Source: Burkholderia diffusa
GTDB lineage: Bacteria > Pseudomonadota > Gammaproteobacteria > Burkholderiales > Burkholderiaceae
Length of the DNA: 64,000 nt
Direction of reading: 5' to 3'
NCBI RefSeq assembly: GCF_001718315.1
Contig: NZ_CP013363.1
Location: 1,054,001 to 1,118,000 of the forward strand
Below are positions 35,503-45,113 of this stretch, piece by piece (within the stretch, counting starts at the first letter, position 1; each line of letters starts with the position of its first letter). Made by a program: the position numbers and the translations under genes. The notes below the pieces were generated by a model. The model was not told the origin of the DNA. It saw only the letters and a program-made list of their open reading frames with translations, and ran no database searches.

Positions 35503-35877
35503 TTACGGCGCGACCACGTGCCACATGTTCTTGAAGTTGTCGCCGTTGCGGTCGCCCTGTTTCATGTCCTTCGCGAAGAAGTACAGCGGCTTGCCCTTGT
35601 AGGCCCATTGCGGGCTGCCGTCGTCGCGCTTGACGATCGTGTAGGGGCCGACCGGGACATCGGTTGCGCTGGCCTTGTACGGCGGCCAGATCGATTCGCA
35701 TTGGCCCGTGCATGCGCTTGTGCCGGCGTTGGGCTTGTCCTTGTCGAATGCGTAGACGGTCATTCCGTTCGCGGCGACGAGCGCGCCGTTTTCGACCTTG
35801 GTGATCGAGCCTTGAGCCGAGGCCGAAACGGACGCCATGGCGAGCACGGCGGAGCTGACGAGCAGCACGGCTTTCAT
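35503..35877 (-). CDS. Secreted protein with YxxxxD repeat motif (COG4315 family)
   Basis: A 124-residue protein with a signal peptide (residues 1-22, SASAQ) and a strong GGAGG ribosome binding site. It contains the two motifs of this family, VYAFDKD and LYFFAKD, plus a CTGQCESIWPPY segment between them with two Cys. Family members are exported and often noted as lipoproteins, though no lipobox is present here. Function is unknown. Confidence 0.82.
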   Translation of the reverse strand: MKAVLLVSSAVLAMASVSASAQGSITKVENGALVAANGMTVYAFDKDKPNAGTSACTGQCESIWPPYKASATDVPVGPYTIVKRDDGSPQWAYKGKPLYFFAKDMKQGDRNGDNFKNMWHVVAP

Positions 35878-36220
35878 GATTACCTCCTTGTAGTCCGGTG
35901 GGCGGCGCAGCCGCACGCATGGCCGGGCGTGCGCGTGACTGCGGGGAATGGTGCCGGAACGCGGCGCCGTGGCCGCCGGTGCGAGCGACGTGAAGTCGAA
36001 TGGCGGAGGCACGGACCCGCTTCATTCACCATAGGCGCTTTTTGGCGGGGCTGCGAGAAGAACCGGGGGCGTATCGGCGATGCGTGCGTCCCGCGCAACG
36101 GGCGGGGCGGTTGCGCGCGTGCGGCGGGATTCGGTATCCGTCCCCGAACCTGCGTGAGTCCGGCTGGCTCGTGCGATTGCGCTTCCGCGACGGACGGCGG
36201 CACGTCGCGGCGCCGGGCCG
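35878..36220. other. Intergenic region
   Basis: 343 bp upstream of the secreted-protein gene and downstream of the AEC gene. I see the ribosome binding site of the former and no gene, repeat or terminator that I can support. Confidence 0.5.
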
Positions 36221-37153
36221 TCAGCGAAATGCCGGCGCCGACGCGAGCGCCGTCAGCACGGCCGGCATCGCGAGCGCGGCGGCGATCGTCTGGAACGCGG
36301 TGATGCCGGCCATCAGCGGTGCGTCGCCGCCGAGCTGGCGCGCCATGATGTACGACGAGGACGAGGTCGGCAGTGCCTGGAACAGCAGCGCGATGGTCAG
36401 CGCGGCATCGCCGAGCCCGAACAGGCGGCCGGCCGCGAGCGTGGCGAGCGGCATCGCCATGAACTTGAACGCCGACGCGATGCACATCGGCTGCACCCAT
36501 TGCCGCGCGGCGTCGAACTTCAGCGCCGCGCCCACGCACAGCAGGCCGAGCGGCATCGAGGCAGCGCCGAGCGCGCGCACGGCCGGTTCGACGGCGGCCG
36601 GAAACGCGATGCCGGCGGCCTGCATCGCGATCCCCAGCGCGCACCCGACGACGAGCGGATTCGACAGGATCTGGCGCACGAGCGCCCACGCGCCGAGCCG
36701 CGTGTCGCCGTAGCGCGCGAACACCAGCACGCACATCAGGTTCACGGTCGGCACGATCGCCGCGACGCACACGGCCGCGAGCGCGATTCCGTGCGCGCCG
36801 AAGAGTCCTGCGGCGAGCGCGGTGCCGACATAATTGTTGAAGCGCACCGCACCCTGGAACACCGACGTGAACCCGGCGCCGTCGACCGCAACGAAGCGGC
36901 GGACCAGCAGCAGAAGCGCCGCGACGAGCACGGTCGAACCGACCAGCGCCGCCGCGAGCGGCAAGACGGGCAGCGCCTGCAGCCGCGCATTCGCGAGGCC
37001 GTTCGCGAACAGCGCGGGCAGCAGCACGAAGTAACACAGCCGCTCGGCATGCGGCCAGAACGCATCGGCGATGAAGCCCGTGCGCCGCAGGCCGTGGCCG
37101 AGCGCCACCAGCAGCGCGACTGGCGCGAGCGCGAGCACAATGGGGCCGATCAT
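36221..37153 (-). CDS. AEC family transporter (auxin efflux carrier-like)
   Basis: A 310-residue membrane protein with about ten helices, with the family's paired five-helix layout and the FQALPTSSSSYIMARQ motif in the second half. GAAGG precedes the ATG at 37153; the frame runs 23 codons further upstream without a membrane signal. Bacterial members carry malonate, malate or other small acids. The LysR gene 165 bp upstream on the same strand may regulate it. Confidence 0.85.
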   Translation of the reverse strand: MIGPIVLALAPVALLVALGHGLRRTGFIADAFWPHAERLCYFVLLPALFANGLANARLQALPVLPLAAALVGSTVLVAALLLLVRRFVAVDGAGFTSVFQGAVRFNNYVGTALAAGLFGAHGIALAAVCVAAIVPTVNLMCVLVFARYGDTRLGAWALVRQILSNPLVVGCALGIAMQAAGIAFPAAVEPAVRALGAASMPLGLLCVGAALKFDAARQWVQPMCIASAFKFMAMPLATLAAGRLFGLGDAALTIALLFQALPTSSSSYIMARQLGGDAPLMAGITAFQTIAAALAMPAVLTALASAPAFR

Positions 37154-37317
37154 CGACGCGCCTTCAGGCGAGACGGGCGGGACAACAGGCAGGCGCAGCA
37201 GCGGAACGAAGCGGGAATCCATCCGGCGGGCAACATGGCGGCATGCAATCGAAAGGGTGACGATGCCGCCAAGCTAACACGCGGATGCAGCAGGAATAAT
37301 GGTTAATTATCGGGTGT

Positions 37318-38202
37318 TCAATGAGAAATTCTCATCGATGACGCAGTGACTTCTGCGGCCAGCGCACGCGCGAAACGCTCCGCCGGCCGCGACCGGTGTT
37401 CGAGCAGCACGACCGCGCGGCCCATCTGCGGCTCGCCGAACGGCAAGCGCGTGACGGGCGGCAGCCGCGCAAGCGTCGAGTCGGGGAGCGCGACGATCGC
37501 CGCGCCGAGCCCGCGGGCGACCATTCGCGCGATAGTCTCCGCGCTGTCGAGCACCATCTCCTCGCGTACACGCACGCCGATGCGGCGTAACTCGGCGGCG
37601 ATCATCCGGCCGGCCCATGCCTGCGCGTCGAAGCGGATGAACGGCAACGCCTCGAGCAGCGTGCCCGCGTCGCGCTCCGCATACTGCGGCGGCGCGATCA
37701 GCCAGAAGCGGTCTTCGTACAGCGTGGTCCACGTCAGTTCTGCCGGATGCGGGCGCACCGGGCGCGTCGTGATCGCGGCGTCGAGTTCGCCGGCCGCGAC
37801 GCGGTTCGCCAGTTCGGCCGACATGCCGGCCGATACGTGCACGCGCAACGACGGATGCGTGGCACGCAGCGCGAGCAGCGCATCGGGCAGCGGGCCGGAC
37901 AGCGCGGTCTGGATCGCGCCGATCCGCAGGCGGCCGACGAGCTTCTTTTCGTCGCTGAGCGCATCGGGAATCCGGTCGACCATCGCGAGCACCTGCTCGG
38001 CTTGCGCGACAAGGATGTTGCCGGCTTCGGTGAGCACCGGATGGCGGCGCGAACGGTCGAACAGCCGGACGTTGTATTCGCTTTCGAGCGTCTTGATCTG
38101 CAGGCTCACGGCCGATTGCGTGAGTCCGATCGCTTCGCCGGCGCGTGCGAAGGTCCGGTATCGGGCGATCGCGACCAGCGTTCTGAATGCGCGTAGTGAC
38201 AT
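37318..38202 (-). CDS. LysR family transcriptional regulator
   Basis: A 294-residue LysR protein. The N-terminal helix-turn-helix is ARAGEAIGLTQSAVSLQIK, followed by LTEAGNILVAQAEQVL at the linker and the effector-binding domain. The ATG at 38202 was chosen because the helix-turn-helix begins a few residues later. It is transcribed towards the AEC transporter gene, likely its target. Confidence 0.9.
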   Translation of the reverse strand: MSLRAFRTLVAIARYRTFARAGEAIGLTQSAVSLQIKTLESEYNVRLFDRSRRHPVLTEAGNILVAQAEQVLAMVDRIPDALSDEKKLVGRLRIGAIQTALSGPLPDALLALRATHPSLRVHVSAGMSAELANRVAAGELDAAITTRPVRPHPAELTWTTLYEDRFWLIAPPQYAERDAGTLLEALPFIRFDAQAWAGRMIAAELRRIGVRVREEMVLDSAETIARMVARGLGAAIVALPDSTLARLPPVTRLPFGEPQMGRAVVLLEHRSRPAERFARALAAEVTASSMRISH

Positions 38203-38599
38203 GGAGTCGGTGAGGTAGGCGGCCGGTGCCGGCACGCGGATTGCTCGATGATGCCGAAGGCGGCGCACGGACGGCGTGCCGATCTCGGCGCCGACGCCCG
38301 CCGAAGCGGGCGGCCCGGCCGGCACGCTGGCGGACATCATGCCCGCGCGTGTGGAAACGGGCAACCGCGCCGTCGGTGCCCGCTGCGGAACGCGCGGCGC
38401 GCAGCGCGTCGCGTGCAGGTGGTCAAGTCGATCGTCCGGTGCGGGCTTTCGTGAATGGCATCGAGCCGGGCGTGCACGCTTGGCTGCTTGCGGTGGGCGG
38501 TCGTGGCCGTTCGGGCTGCCCGCATGCGTTCGATCGATGCGTCGGGCCGACGCGACGCGCGTTGTCGTGTCGGCCCCGTGCTTCGCGGAGGTAACGACC
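38203..38599. other. Intergenic region
   Basis: 397 bp between divergent LysR and SnoaL-like genes. No supported gene. It must contain both promoters, but I cannot point to clear boxes; the GAGGTAAC ribosome binding site of the next gene lies at its right end. Confidence 0.5.
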
Positions 38600-38977
38600 A
38601 TGACAGACGATCCCGGTGACGTCGCGCGCGCCAGCTATCGTGCGTATGTCGACAAGGACCGCGACGCGATCGAAGCGCTGATCGCGCCGGACTTCCATTT
38701 CACGAGCCCACTCGACAACCGGCTCGACCGCGACGCTTATCTGGCGCGCTGCTGGCCGAACAGCGCGTTGCTCGCCGGTTTCGCGTTCGTCGACGTCGCC
38801 GTGCACGGCGAATACGTGTTCGTCGTGTACGAAGCCGACACGAGCGCCGGCAGGCGGTTCCGGAATGCGGAGCGGTTGCGCGTGCGCGATGGCCGGATCG
38901 TCGAGGCCGAGGTGTATTTCGGCTGGTATGTGCCGCACCAGGCGCCCGAGGGCGGGTTCATCGAATCGGCCGGCTGA
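38600..38977 (+). CDS. SnoaL-like / NTF2-fold protein
   Basis: A 125-residue single-domain protein of the SnoaL_2 group: the first helix YRAYVDKDRDAIEALIAPDF and the strand-rich C-terminal half with EVYFGW are characteristic. Members are small polyketide cyclases, isomerases or proteins without known activity. GAGG precedes the ATG. It converges with an AraC regulator. Confidence 0.85.
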   Translation: MTDDPGDVARASYRAYVDKDRDAIEALIAPDFHFTSPLDNRLDRDAYLARCWPNSALLAGFAFVDVAVHGEYVFVVYEADTSAGRRFRNAERLRVRDGRIVEAEVYFGWYVPHQAPEGGFIESAG

Positions 38978-38998
38978 TGGGTGACGGCCAGCGGCCCG

Positions 38999-39937
38999 TC
39001 ACACCCAGAGCCGGTACATCCAGAACGATTCGTCCTCGGCGAAGCGTCGCACGAACTCGGTCGGCGAGAAGCCCGTGATGCGCCGCGTCGCGCGGCTCAG
39101 GTGTGCCTGGTCGGCGAATCCCTCGTCCAGCGCGAGCGCGGCCCAGTCGACCGGCTGCCCGGCCTCCTGCCGGTCGCGCGCGGCGAAGAACACGCCTTCG
39201 GTGCGCACCAGCGTTTGCCAGTCGCGCAACGAGCGACCGCTGTACGACTTGATGCGCCGTTCGACCTGGCGCGGGCTGTGGGTGTAGCGCCATTCGCGCG
39301 CTTTCGACGCGAGACGCCCGAGCCAGCTGCGTCCGGCATCGCGCAGCGACGACAGCGGCGACACGCTGCCGCGCAGCGCGTGCCAGCGCGGTGCGAGGTA
39401 ACGGTCGAGCGCGGCCAGTGCAGCGTCGTCGTGTTCGGCATCGGCGAGCGCTTCGAGCAGCGGCCGCCAGCTGCCGTCGAGGCATGCATGCGCGTCGACG
39501 ACGCTATCGTGGATCGCCGGCAGCGCGACGCCGAACAGCGCGCGTGCGGCGTCGGCATGCAGGCAGACGATGCCGCCTTGTCCGCTCGTCGGCGCCCAGC
39601 TCGCGACCGGCATCGACTGGCTGCCCGACAGCGTCGCCGATGCGCCGAACGGCCGCCATACGGGGCCGTCGCCCGTGCGCCGGACGAGCCCGACGTCGAA
39701 CCCGCGATACCACGACAGGCAGACGATCGGCGACGCCGGGAAATGCGTGAGCCGCTGTGCGTCGCTCAGCGCGAAGCCGCGCGTGTCGCGGCTGACGATC
39801 GCGACGACCGCGCCGTGCAGCGCGGCCGGCGGCGGATACAGCCGGGTGGGCGGCGAGCGGCCGTCGCACAGCACGCGCGGCGCACGCGCGAGCGGATCGG
39901 GGCACGGCGGCAAAGTGGGCGACGGACCGGAGGGCAT
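38999..39937 (-). CDS. AraC family transcriptional regulator
   Basis: A 312-residue protein. The N-terminal ~200 residues are not recognised as a known sensing domain; the C-terminal ~90 residues are an AraC-type DNA-binding domain (ALDEGFADQAHLSRATRRITGFSP). It diverges from the P450 gene over 87 bp and is its likely regulator. Confidence 0.82.
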   Translation of the reverse strand: MPSGPSPTLPPCPDPLARAPRVLCDGRSPPTRLYPPPAALHGAVVAIVSRDTRGFALSDAQRLTHFPASPIVCLSWYRGFDVGLVRRTGDGPVWRPFGASATLSGSQSMPVASWAPTSGQGGIVCLHADAARALFGVALPAIHDSVVDAHACLDGSWRPLLEALADAEHDDAALAALDRYLAPRWHALRGSVSPLSSLRDAGRSWLGRLASKAREWRYTHSPRQVERRIKSYSGRSLRDWQTLVRTEGVFFAARDRQEAGQPVDWAALALDEGFADQAHLSRATRRITGFSPTEFVRRFAEDESFWMYRLWV

Positions 39938-40024
39938 GACGCCGGAGTATAGGGACCGGCGCCGCGCGTGTCGATGTCGTTTGCGTTCAAGACCGGCCGC
40001 GCGTCGATCCGGACAATCCGGCGC

Positions 40025-41464
40025 ATGAACACACGATCCTCTTCCCGATGCCCGTTTCATGCGGACGCCGCCGGTGCGGCGCCCGCGCTTCACCCGCCCG
40101 GCGTATGGCCGCCGGGGCCGCGTGCCGGCCTGACGGGGTGGCGGCTGCTGCGCGCGATGTCGCGCGACCTGACCGGCACGCTCGCGGGCTGGCAGCGTGC
40201 GCATGGCGACGTGGTGCACCTGCGCATGTGGCCCGAACATGCGGTGGTCGTGACCGATCCGGCGCTCGTGCGCGAGCTCCTGGTCACACATCACGATGCG
40301 CTCGTGCGCTGGGAGCGCGGCATCCGCGTGTTCTCGCAGGTTCACGGGCGCAGTGTGCTGGTTGCCGAGGGCGACGCATGGCGCGACAAGCGCCACGCGC
40401 TGCAGCCGAACTTCATGCCGAAACCGGTGCAGGCATTCGTGCCGTCGATCGCCGCGACGGCCGGTCATGCGCTCGCGCAGTGGCCCGCGCACGACGCGCA
40501 CTGGCCGATCGAAAGCGCGCTGACGTCGCTTGCGATGGACGTGATCATGCGCACGATGTTCTCGGACGCGATCGGCGCGAATGCACGCGTGGCCGAGGAG
40601 GCCGTGCGCACGATCAGCGCGGCCGCGAACGCCGAGTTCTACCAGCCCGTCAGCGCGCCGGACTGGATGCCGTGGAAGCGTGGCAAGGCGAGGGCGCTGG
40701 CGGTGCTGAACGGATTGATCGACCGGCAACTGCACGCGCGTCTGGACACGCCGGAGCACCGCTGGCCGGACGACCTGCTGTCGCGCCTGTTGCGGCTGCA
40801 TCGCGCCGACGCGCGCACATGGCCGCTGCAAGCCGTGCACGACGAGTGCATGACGGCATTCCTCGCCGGTCACGAGACGGTTGCAGCCACGCTGACCTGG
40901 TGGGCGTGGAACATGGCCGCGAATCCGGCCGCGCAGGCCGCCGCGCGCGACGAAGTCGTGCGCGTGCTCGGCGGCCGTGCGCCGACCGCCGACACGCGCG
41001 CGGCATTGCGCTACCTGACGCAGACCCTCGAGGAAACGATGCGCGTCTATCCGGCCGCGCCGATCCTGATCAGCCGTCGCGCATTGCGGCCGGTCGCGTT
41101 GGGCGCATGGCAATTTCCGGCGCGAACGTTGTTCATGCTGCCGATTCAGCTGATGCATCGCGACGCGCGCTGGTTTCCGGCGCCGACGGCATTCCGGCCC
41201 GAGCGCTTTGCCGACGACGCGCCGGCGATTCCGCGCGGCGCCTACATGCCGTTCGGCACGGGGCCGCGCGTCTGCCTCGGCCAGCATCTGGCGATGACGG
41301 AGATGGCGGTGGTGGCGGCAATGATCCTGCAGCGCCATGAACTGTCGGTGCCGCCCGGCATGGCGCCGCCGCGCGCGACGCTGAACGTGACGCTGCGGCC
41401 CGAACGCCCGCTGCACCTGGCGATCGCGCCTACGCGGCCGGCGGCGGAGGCCGGACCGTCGTGA
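40025..41464 (+). CDS. Cytochrome P450
   Basis: A 479-residue soluble P450. The haem-ligand loop is FGTGPRVCLGQ with Cys417; the I-helix oxygen motif AGHETVA and the K-helix ETMR (ExxR) are in place; RPERF is the PERF motif. There is no N-terminal membrane anchor. The long form and the AGHET-type helix resemble class II/fatty-acid-hydroxylase-like P450s more than CYP101-type ones. No ferredoxin or reductase gene is adjacent, so electrons must come from elsewhere. The divergent AraC gene is the likely regulator. Confidence 0.92.
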   Translation: MNTRSSSRCPFHADAAGAAPALHPPGVWPPGPRAGLTGWRLLRAMSRDLTGTLAGWQRAHGDVVHLRMWPEHAVVVTDPALVRELLVTHHDALVRWERGIRVFSQVHGRSVLVAEGDAWRDKRHALQPNFMPKPVQAFVPSIAATAGHALAQWPAHDAHWPIESALTSLAMDVIMRTMFSDAIGANARVAEEAVRTISAAANAEFYQPVSAPDWMPWKRGKARALAVLNGLIDRQLHARLDTPEHRWPDDLLSRLLRLHRADARTWPLQAVHDECMTAFLAGHETVAATLTWWAWNMAANPAAQAAARDEVVRVLGGRAPTADTRAALRYLTQTLEETMRVYPAAPILISRRALRPVALGAWQFPARTLFMLPIQLMHRDARWFPAPTAFRPERFADDAPAIPRGAYMPFGTGPRVCLGQHLAMTEMAVVAAMILQRHELSVPPGMAPPRATLNVTLRPERPLHLAIAPTRPAAEAGPS

Positions 41465-41480
41465 CGTGACGGAGCCGCGT

Positions 41481-42281
41481 TCAGCCCGCCGCATCCTCCC
41501 CCAACGCCTGAATGAACCGCGAAAACAGCTCCGGCTGAGACGAGATCCCGAGCTTCGCGTAAAGGTGCCGCCGATGCACCTTCACCGTCTCCGGCGAAAT
41601 CGCCAGCCGTTCCGCGATCGCCTTCGACGAATTGCCGCGCAGCACCATTCTCGCGATCGACATCTCGCGATCGGTCAGCACGCCCGCGCCGAATCGCGCG
41701 AGCGCCTGCTCGACGCGCGCGCCGAGATCGTCGTCGGGCGTCGCGCGCGCGGCATCGCCCACCAGCCGCCAGTGCTGCCGGATCGTCGCGAGCACCCACG
41801 GCATCGCCGCCGTCAGCTTGCCGAGCGGTTCGACGTCGAAGCGCGCCGACGCGCCGAGCGACAACGACAGCAGCAGATCGGGGTTCGGCCGCAGCAGAAT
41901 CTGGATTTCATCGTCGCCGACCGCGTCACGAAAGTAGCTCAGGAAATATTCGCTCTGCCGGAACAGGTCGGGCGCGACTTCCTCGAGCCGGTAGCAGCCG
42001 TCGGCGAGCCCGTCGTGCGCGGCCTGCAGGAACGGATCGAGCAGATATAACCCATTGAGGTAAAGCGGCACCGGCGACGCGCTGTCCGAGCCGCCCGTGT
42101 CGTATTCGTCGAGCACGAGCGGCACGCCGTCACGGCCGATCGCGGTCGCGAGCGCGTTGTCGAACGGCACCATTTCGTTGAGCAGCAGCACCAGGAAGCG
42201 CCAGAAGCGCGGCTGGCCCAGATGATCGATCGCGCGGCCCAGCGCCTGGTGCATCGCGATTTCGGAGAAGAGTCGATCCAT
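41481..42281 (-). CDS. LuxR family transcriptional regulator
   Basis: A 266-residue protein with an unassigned N-terminal ~190 residues and a C-terminal GerE/LuxR helix-turn-helix (LTDREMSIARMVLRGNSSKA and SPETVKVHRRHLYAKLG). There is no receiver or obvious autoinducer domain. It diverges from the APC permease across 132 bp and probably controls permease and peptidase. Confidence 0.88.
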   Translation of the reverse strand: MDRLFSEIAMHQALGRAIDHLGQPRFWRFLVLLLNEMVPFDNALATAIGRDGVPLVLDEYDTGGSDSASPVPLYLNGLYLLDPFLQAAHDGLADGCYRLEEVAPDLFRQSEYFLSYFRDAVGDDEIQILLRPNPDLLLSLSLGASARFDVEPLGKLTAAMPWVLATIRQHWRLVGDAARATPDDDLGARVEQALARFGAGVLTDREMSIARMVLRGNSSKAIAERLAISPETVKVHRRHLYAKLGISSQPELFSRFIQALGEDAAG

Positions 42282-42413
42282 ACCACCACCGAAGGGTGTA
42301 ACACGAAGGGGGAATAGCGGTCCTGAATTTGGCTTCCTAGACTGCCACGCAATCAATCGGGCCCGAGTATGGGTGTTCAAAAAAGAGCAGGGTAGGAGCA
42401 ACAGGAGAACGAA

Positions 42414-43820
42414 ATGGCGATGATGTCGGAATCGACGGGCACGCTGCAAGCGACGCCTGCCACGGAAGACGCACCGCGCGCGCTGTCGCAGACGCTCAGC
42501 GTGCGTGACGCGGTGATGATCACCGTGTCGGGCGTGACGCCCGCAAGTTCGATCTTCGTGATCGCGCCGTTTGCGATCCAGCAGGCCGGCAGCGGCGCGG
42601 TGCTGTCGTTCGTGCTCGGCGGCGTGCTCGCGCTCGCGTTCGCGCTCTGCTACGCGGAGCTCAGCGCCGCGCACCGCAGCGCAGGCGGCGAATACGTGAT
42701 GGCCAAGCGCGTGTTCGGTACGCTGCCCGGCTACCTGACGTTCATCACGGTGCTGTCCGTCAGCGTGTTCATCCCGGCCGTGCTCGCGAGCGGCGCCGCG
42801 CCGTATCTGAACAACGCGCTGGGCACGCACTTCGGCAACCAGTCGGTCGCGCTCGCGATCGTGCTGCTCAGCTATCTGCTCGGAATGCTGAACATCAAGA
42901 CGAACGCGTGGATCACGGGCGCGTTTCTCGTCGTCGAGATCGGCGTGCTGATGCTGATCGCGGCGCTGGGCTTCGGCTCGCCGCATCGCGGCGCGGACGC
43001 GCTGGTCGCACCGGTCGTCGCGAGCGGCAATGCGCTGGTGCCGGCCACGCTCGCGGCGATCGTGCCCGCGATCGGCACTGCGATCTTCTGCTACAACGGC
43101 TTCGGCTCCGCCGCCTATCTCGCGGAAGACCTGCGCGGCGGCAACCGCAACGTCGCGAAGGCGGTGATCTATTCGCTGCTGGTGATTCTCGTCGTCGAAC
43201 TGGTTCCGCTCGCCGCGATCGTGCTCGGTGCGCCGTCGCTGACGGAACTGACGAAGAGCGCGGACCCGATCGGCTATGTCGTACGTTCGCTGAGCAGCCC
43301 GACGGTGTCGCGCGTGGTCAGCGGCGGGATCTTCCTGTCGGTGTTCAACGCGATCATCGCGATCGTCATCACGATGGGGCGCCTGCTGTACAGCAGCGGC
43401 CGGCATGCGCTCTGGTCGCGCAGTTGCAACCGCGCGTTCTCGACGATCCATCCGCGTTTCCAATCGCCGTGGCTCGCGACGCTCGCGCTGGCGGTGCCGT
43501 CATCCGGGCTCGTGTTCGTGTCGAGTCTCGACGAGCTGACCGCGTTCACGGTCGACCTGCTGCTGCTGATCTACCTCGTCGTCGGGCTGGCCGCGCTGGC
43601 GAGCCGTCTCGTGCGTCGCGACGTCGAGCACCATTACCGAATGCCGCTGTGGCCCGTGACGCCGCTCGTCGCGGTCGCGGGCGCCACGTACACGCTCTAC
43701 ACGACACTGGCGACGGCGACCAAGCCGACCGACCTGATCATCATCGGCGGGCTGCTGATGGCCGCGCTCGTGACGTATGCGGTCTGGGCGCGCCACAGCG
43801 AAGCGTTCCGCTCGCTCTGA
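42414..43820 (+). CDS. APC family amino acid permease
   Basis: A 468-residue inner membrane transporter with about twelve helices. ISGVTPASS-like helix-1 break (TVSGVTPASSIF) and the helix-6 block FCYNGFGSAAYLAEDLR are typical of the APC superfamily. AGGAGA precedes the ATG. The aminopeptidase gene follows by 45 bp, suggesting uptake of an amino acid amide, ester or short peptide for hydrolysis inside. Confidence 0.88.
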   Translation: MAMMSESTGTLQATPATEDAPRALSQTLSVRDAVMITVSGVTPASSIFVIAPFAIQQAGSGAVLSFVLGGVLALAFALCYAELSAAHRSAGGEYVMAKRVFGTLPGYLTFITVLSVSVFIPAVLASGAAPYLNNALGTHFGNQSVALAIVLLSYLLGMLNIKTNAWITGAFLVVEIGVLMLIAALGFGSPHRGADALVAPVVASGNALVPATLAAIVPAIGTAIFCYNGFGSAAYLAEDLRGGNRNVAKAVIYSLLVILVVELVPLAAIVLGAPSLTELTKSADPIGYVVRSLSSPTVSRVVSGGIFLSVFNAIIAIVITMGRLLYSSGRHALWSRSCNRAFSTIHPRFQSPWLATLALAVPSSGLVFVSSLDELTAFTVDLLLLIYLVVGLAALASRLVRRDVEHHYRMPLWPVTPLVAVAGATYTLYTTLATATKPTDLIIIGGLLMAALVTYAVWARHSEAFRSL

Positions 43821-43865
43821 CCATATCGACACACCGAATCACTGAAACACGGGAGGAATTGCATC

Positions 43866-44975
43866 ATGCGCACGAGGGATCTCGGCATCCGCATCGGACT
43901 CGGCACGCCGGGCCGCTTCAACGCGATCACGGACGTGCCGGGCGTGCGGGTCGGACATTGCACGCTGAACGTGGAGAACGGCGACGCGTCGATCCGCACC
44001 GGCGTCACCGTCATCGAGCCGCGCGCGGGCGCCGCGCACGATTCGCCGTGCTTCGCGGGCGTTCACGTGCTGAACGGCAACGGCGACGCGACCGGGCTCG
44101 AATGGATCCGCGAAGCCGGCCTGTTGACGACACCCGTCGCCTACACGAACACGCACAGCGTCGGCGCGGTGCGCGATGCGCTGGTCGCGAACGAACGCGA
44201 AGCGGCGGCGGGCCGCGTGTACTGGTGCATGCCGGTCGTGATGGAAACCTACGACGGCCTGCTCAACGACATCTGGGGGCAGCACGTGAGCGCCGCGCAC
44301 GTGCTGCGCGCGCTGGCCGCCGCGGAGTCGGGGCCCGTGGCCGAAGGCGGCGTGGGCGGCGGCACCGGGATGATCTGCCACGAGTTCAAGGGCGGGATCG
44401 GCACCGCGTCGCGCGTGGTCGCGGCCGACGCGGGCGGCTGGACCGTCGGCGCGCTCGTACAGGCGAACTACGGTGTGCGCGAGATGCTGCGCGTGGCCGG
44501 CTATCCGGTCGGCGAGGTGTTGCGGCACGTGCATTCGCCGTTTCGCACGCCCGATGTACAAGGCGAGGCCGGGATGGGTTCGATCGTCGTCACGATCGCG
44601 ACCGACGCGCCGCTGCTGCCGCATCAGTGCACGCGCCTCGCGCAGCGGGCGAGCGTCGGGCTGGCCCGCGTCGGCGGCGGGACCGAGGATTCGAGCGGCG
44701 ACATCTTCCTCGCGTTCGCGACGGGAAACGACGGGCTGCCGGCCGCGAACTACGGCAACAAGGGCGCGCCGACGACGGCCGTGAAGATGGTGAACAACGA
44801 CCACATCTCCGCGCTGTTCGTCGCGGCGGCGGAGGCGGTGGAGGAGGCGATCGTGAATGCGCTGGTCGCGGGGAGCGACGTCGAATCGCGCGGCGCGCGG
44901 GTCGAAGGGCTGGGGCACGCGCGTTTGCTGGATGCGTTGCGCGAAGTGGGATGGCGGCCGGGGCGCGGCGCCTGA
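43866..44975 (+). CDS. P1 family aminopeptidase (DmpA/BapA type)
   Basis: A 369-residue self-processing N-terminal nucleophile hydrolase. The predicted autocleavage is before Ser239 in GMGSIVVTIATDAP, the site that becomes the N-terminal nucleophile of the beta subunit; other family blocks are GVRVGH, EGGVGGGTGM and SSGDIFLAFATGN. Relatives include L-aminopeptidase D-Ala-esterase DmpA and beta-peptidyl aminopeptidase BapA, so the substrate could be D-amino acid esters or beta-peptides. No signal peptide, so cytoplasmic. GGAGG precedes the ATG. It is cotranscribed with the permease. Confidence 0.88.
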   Translation: MRTRDLGIRIGLGTPGRFNAITDVPGVRVGHCTLNVENGDASIRTGVTVIEPRAGAAHDSPCFAGVHVLNGNGDATGLEWIREAGLLTTPVAYTNTHSVGAVRDALVANEREAAAGRVYWCMPVVMETYDGLLNDIWGQHVSAAHVLRALAAAESGPVAEGGVGGGTGMICHEFKGGIGTASRVVAADAGGWTVGALVQANYGVREMLRVAGYPVGEVLRHVHSPFRTPDVQGEAGMGSIVVTIATDAPLLPHQCTRLAQRASVGLARVGGGTEDSSGDIFLAFATGNDGLPAANYGNKGAPTTAVKMVNNDHISALFVAAAEAVEEAIVNALVAGSDVESRGARVEGLGHARLLDALREVGWRPGRGA

Positions 44976-44984
44976 AACGACAAG

Positions 44985-45006
44985 CGCCGCTTCAATCGAA
45001 GCGGCG
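44985..45006. terminator. Hairpin after the aminopeptidase gene
   Basis: Perfect 9-bp stem CGCCGCTTC/GAAGCGGCG with a 4-nt loop, 10 bp beyond the stop codon. No T tract follows; terminator or 3' stabiliser. Confidence 0.5.
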
Positions 45007-45113
45007 TGGCGGACAGTATCGTTGCGGCGATCGGCCGGCGCGTCGTGCGCGCACGCATGTGATGCGTGCGATGCGTGCGCGACGCGCGTGGCCGTTGCGA
45101 CGCGGCGTCATGC

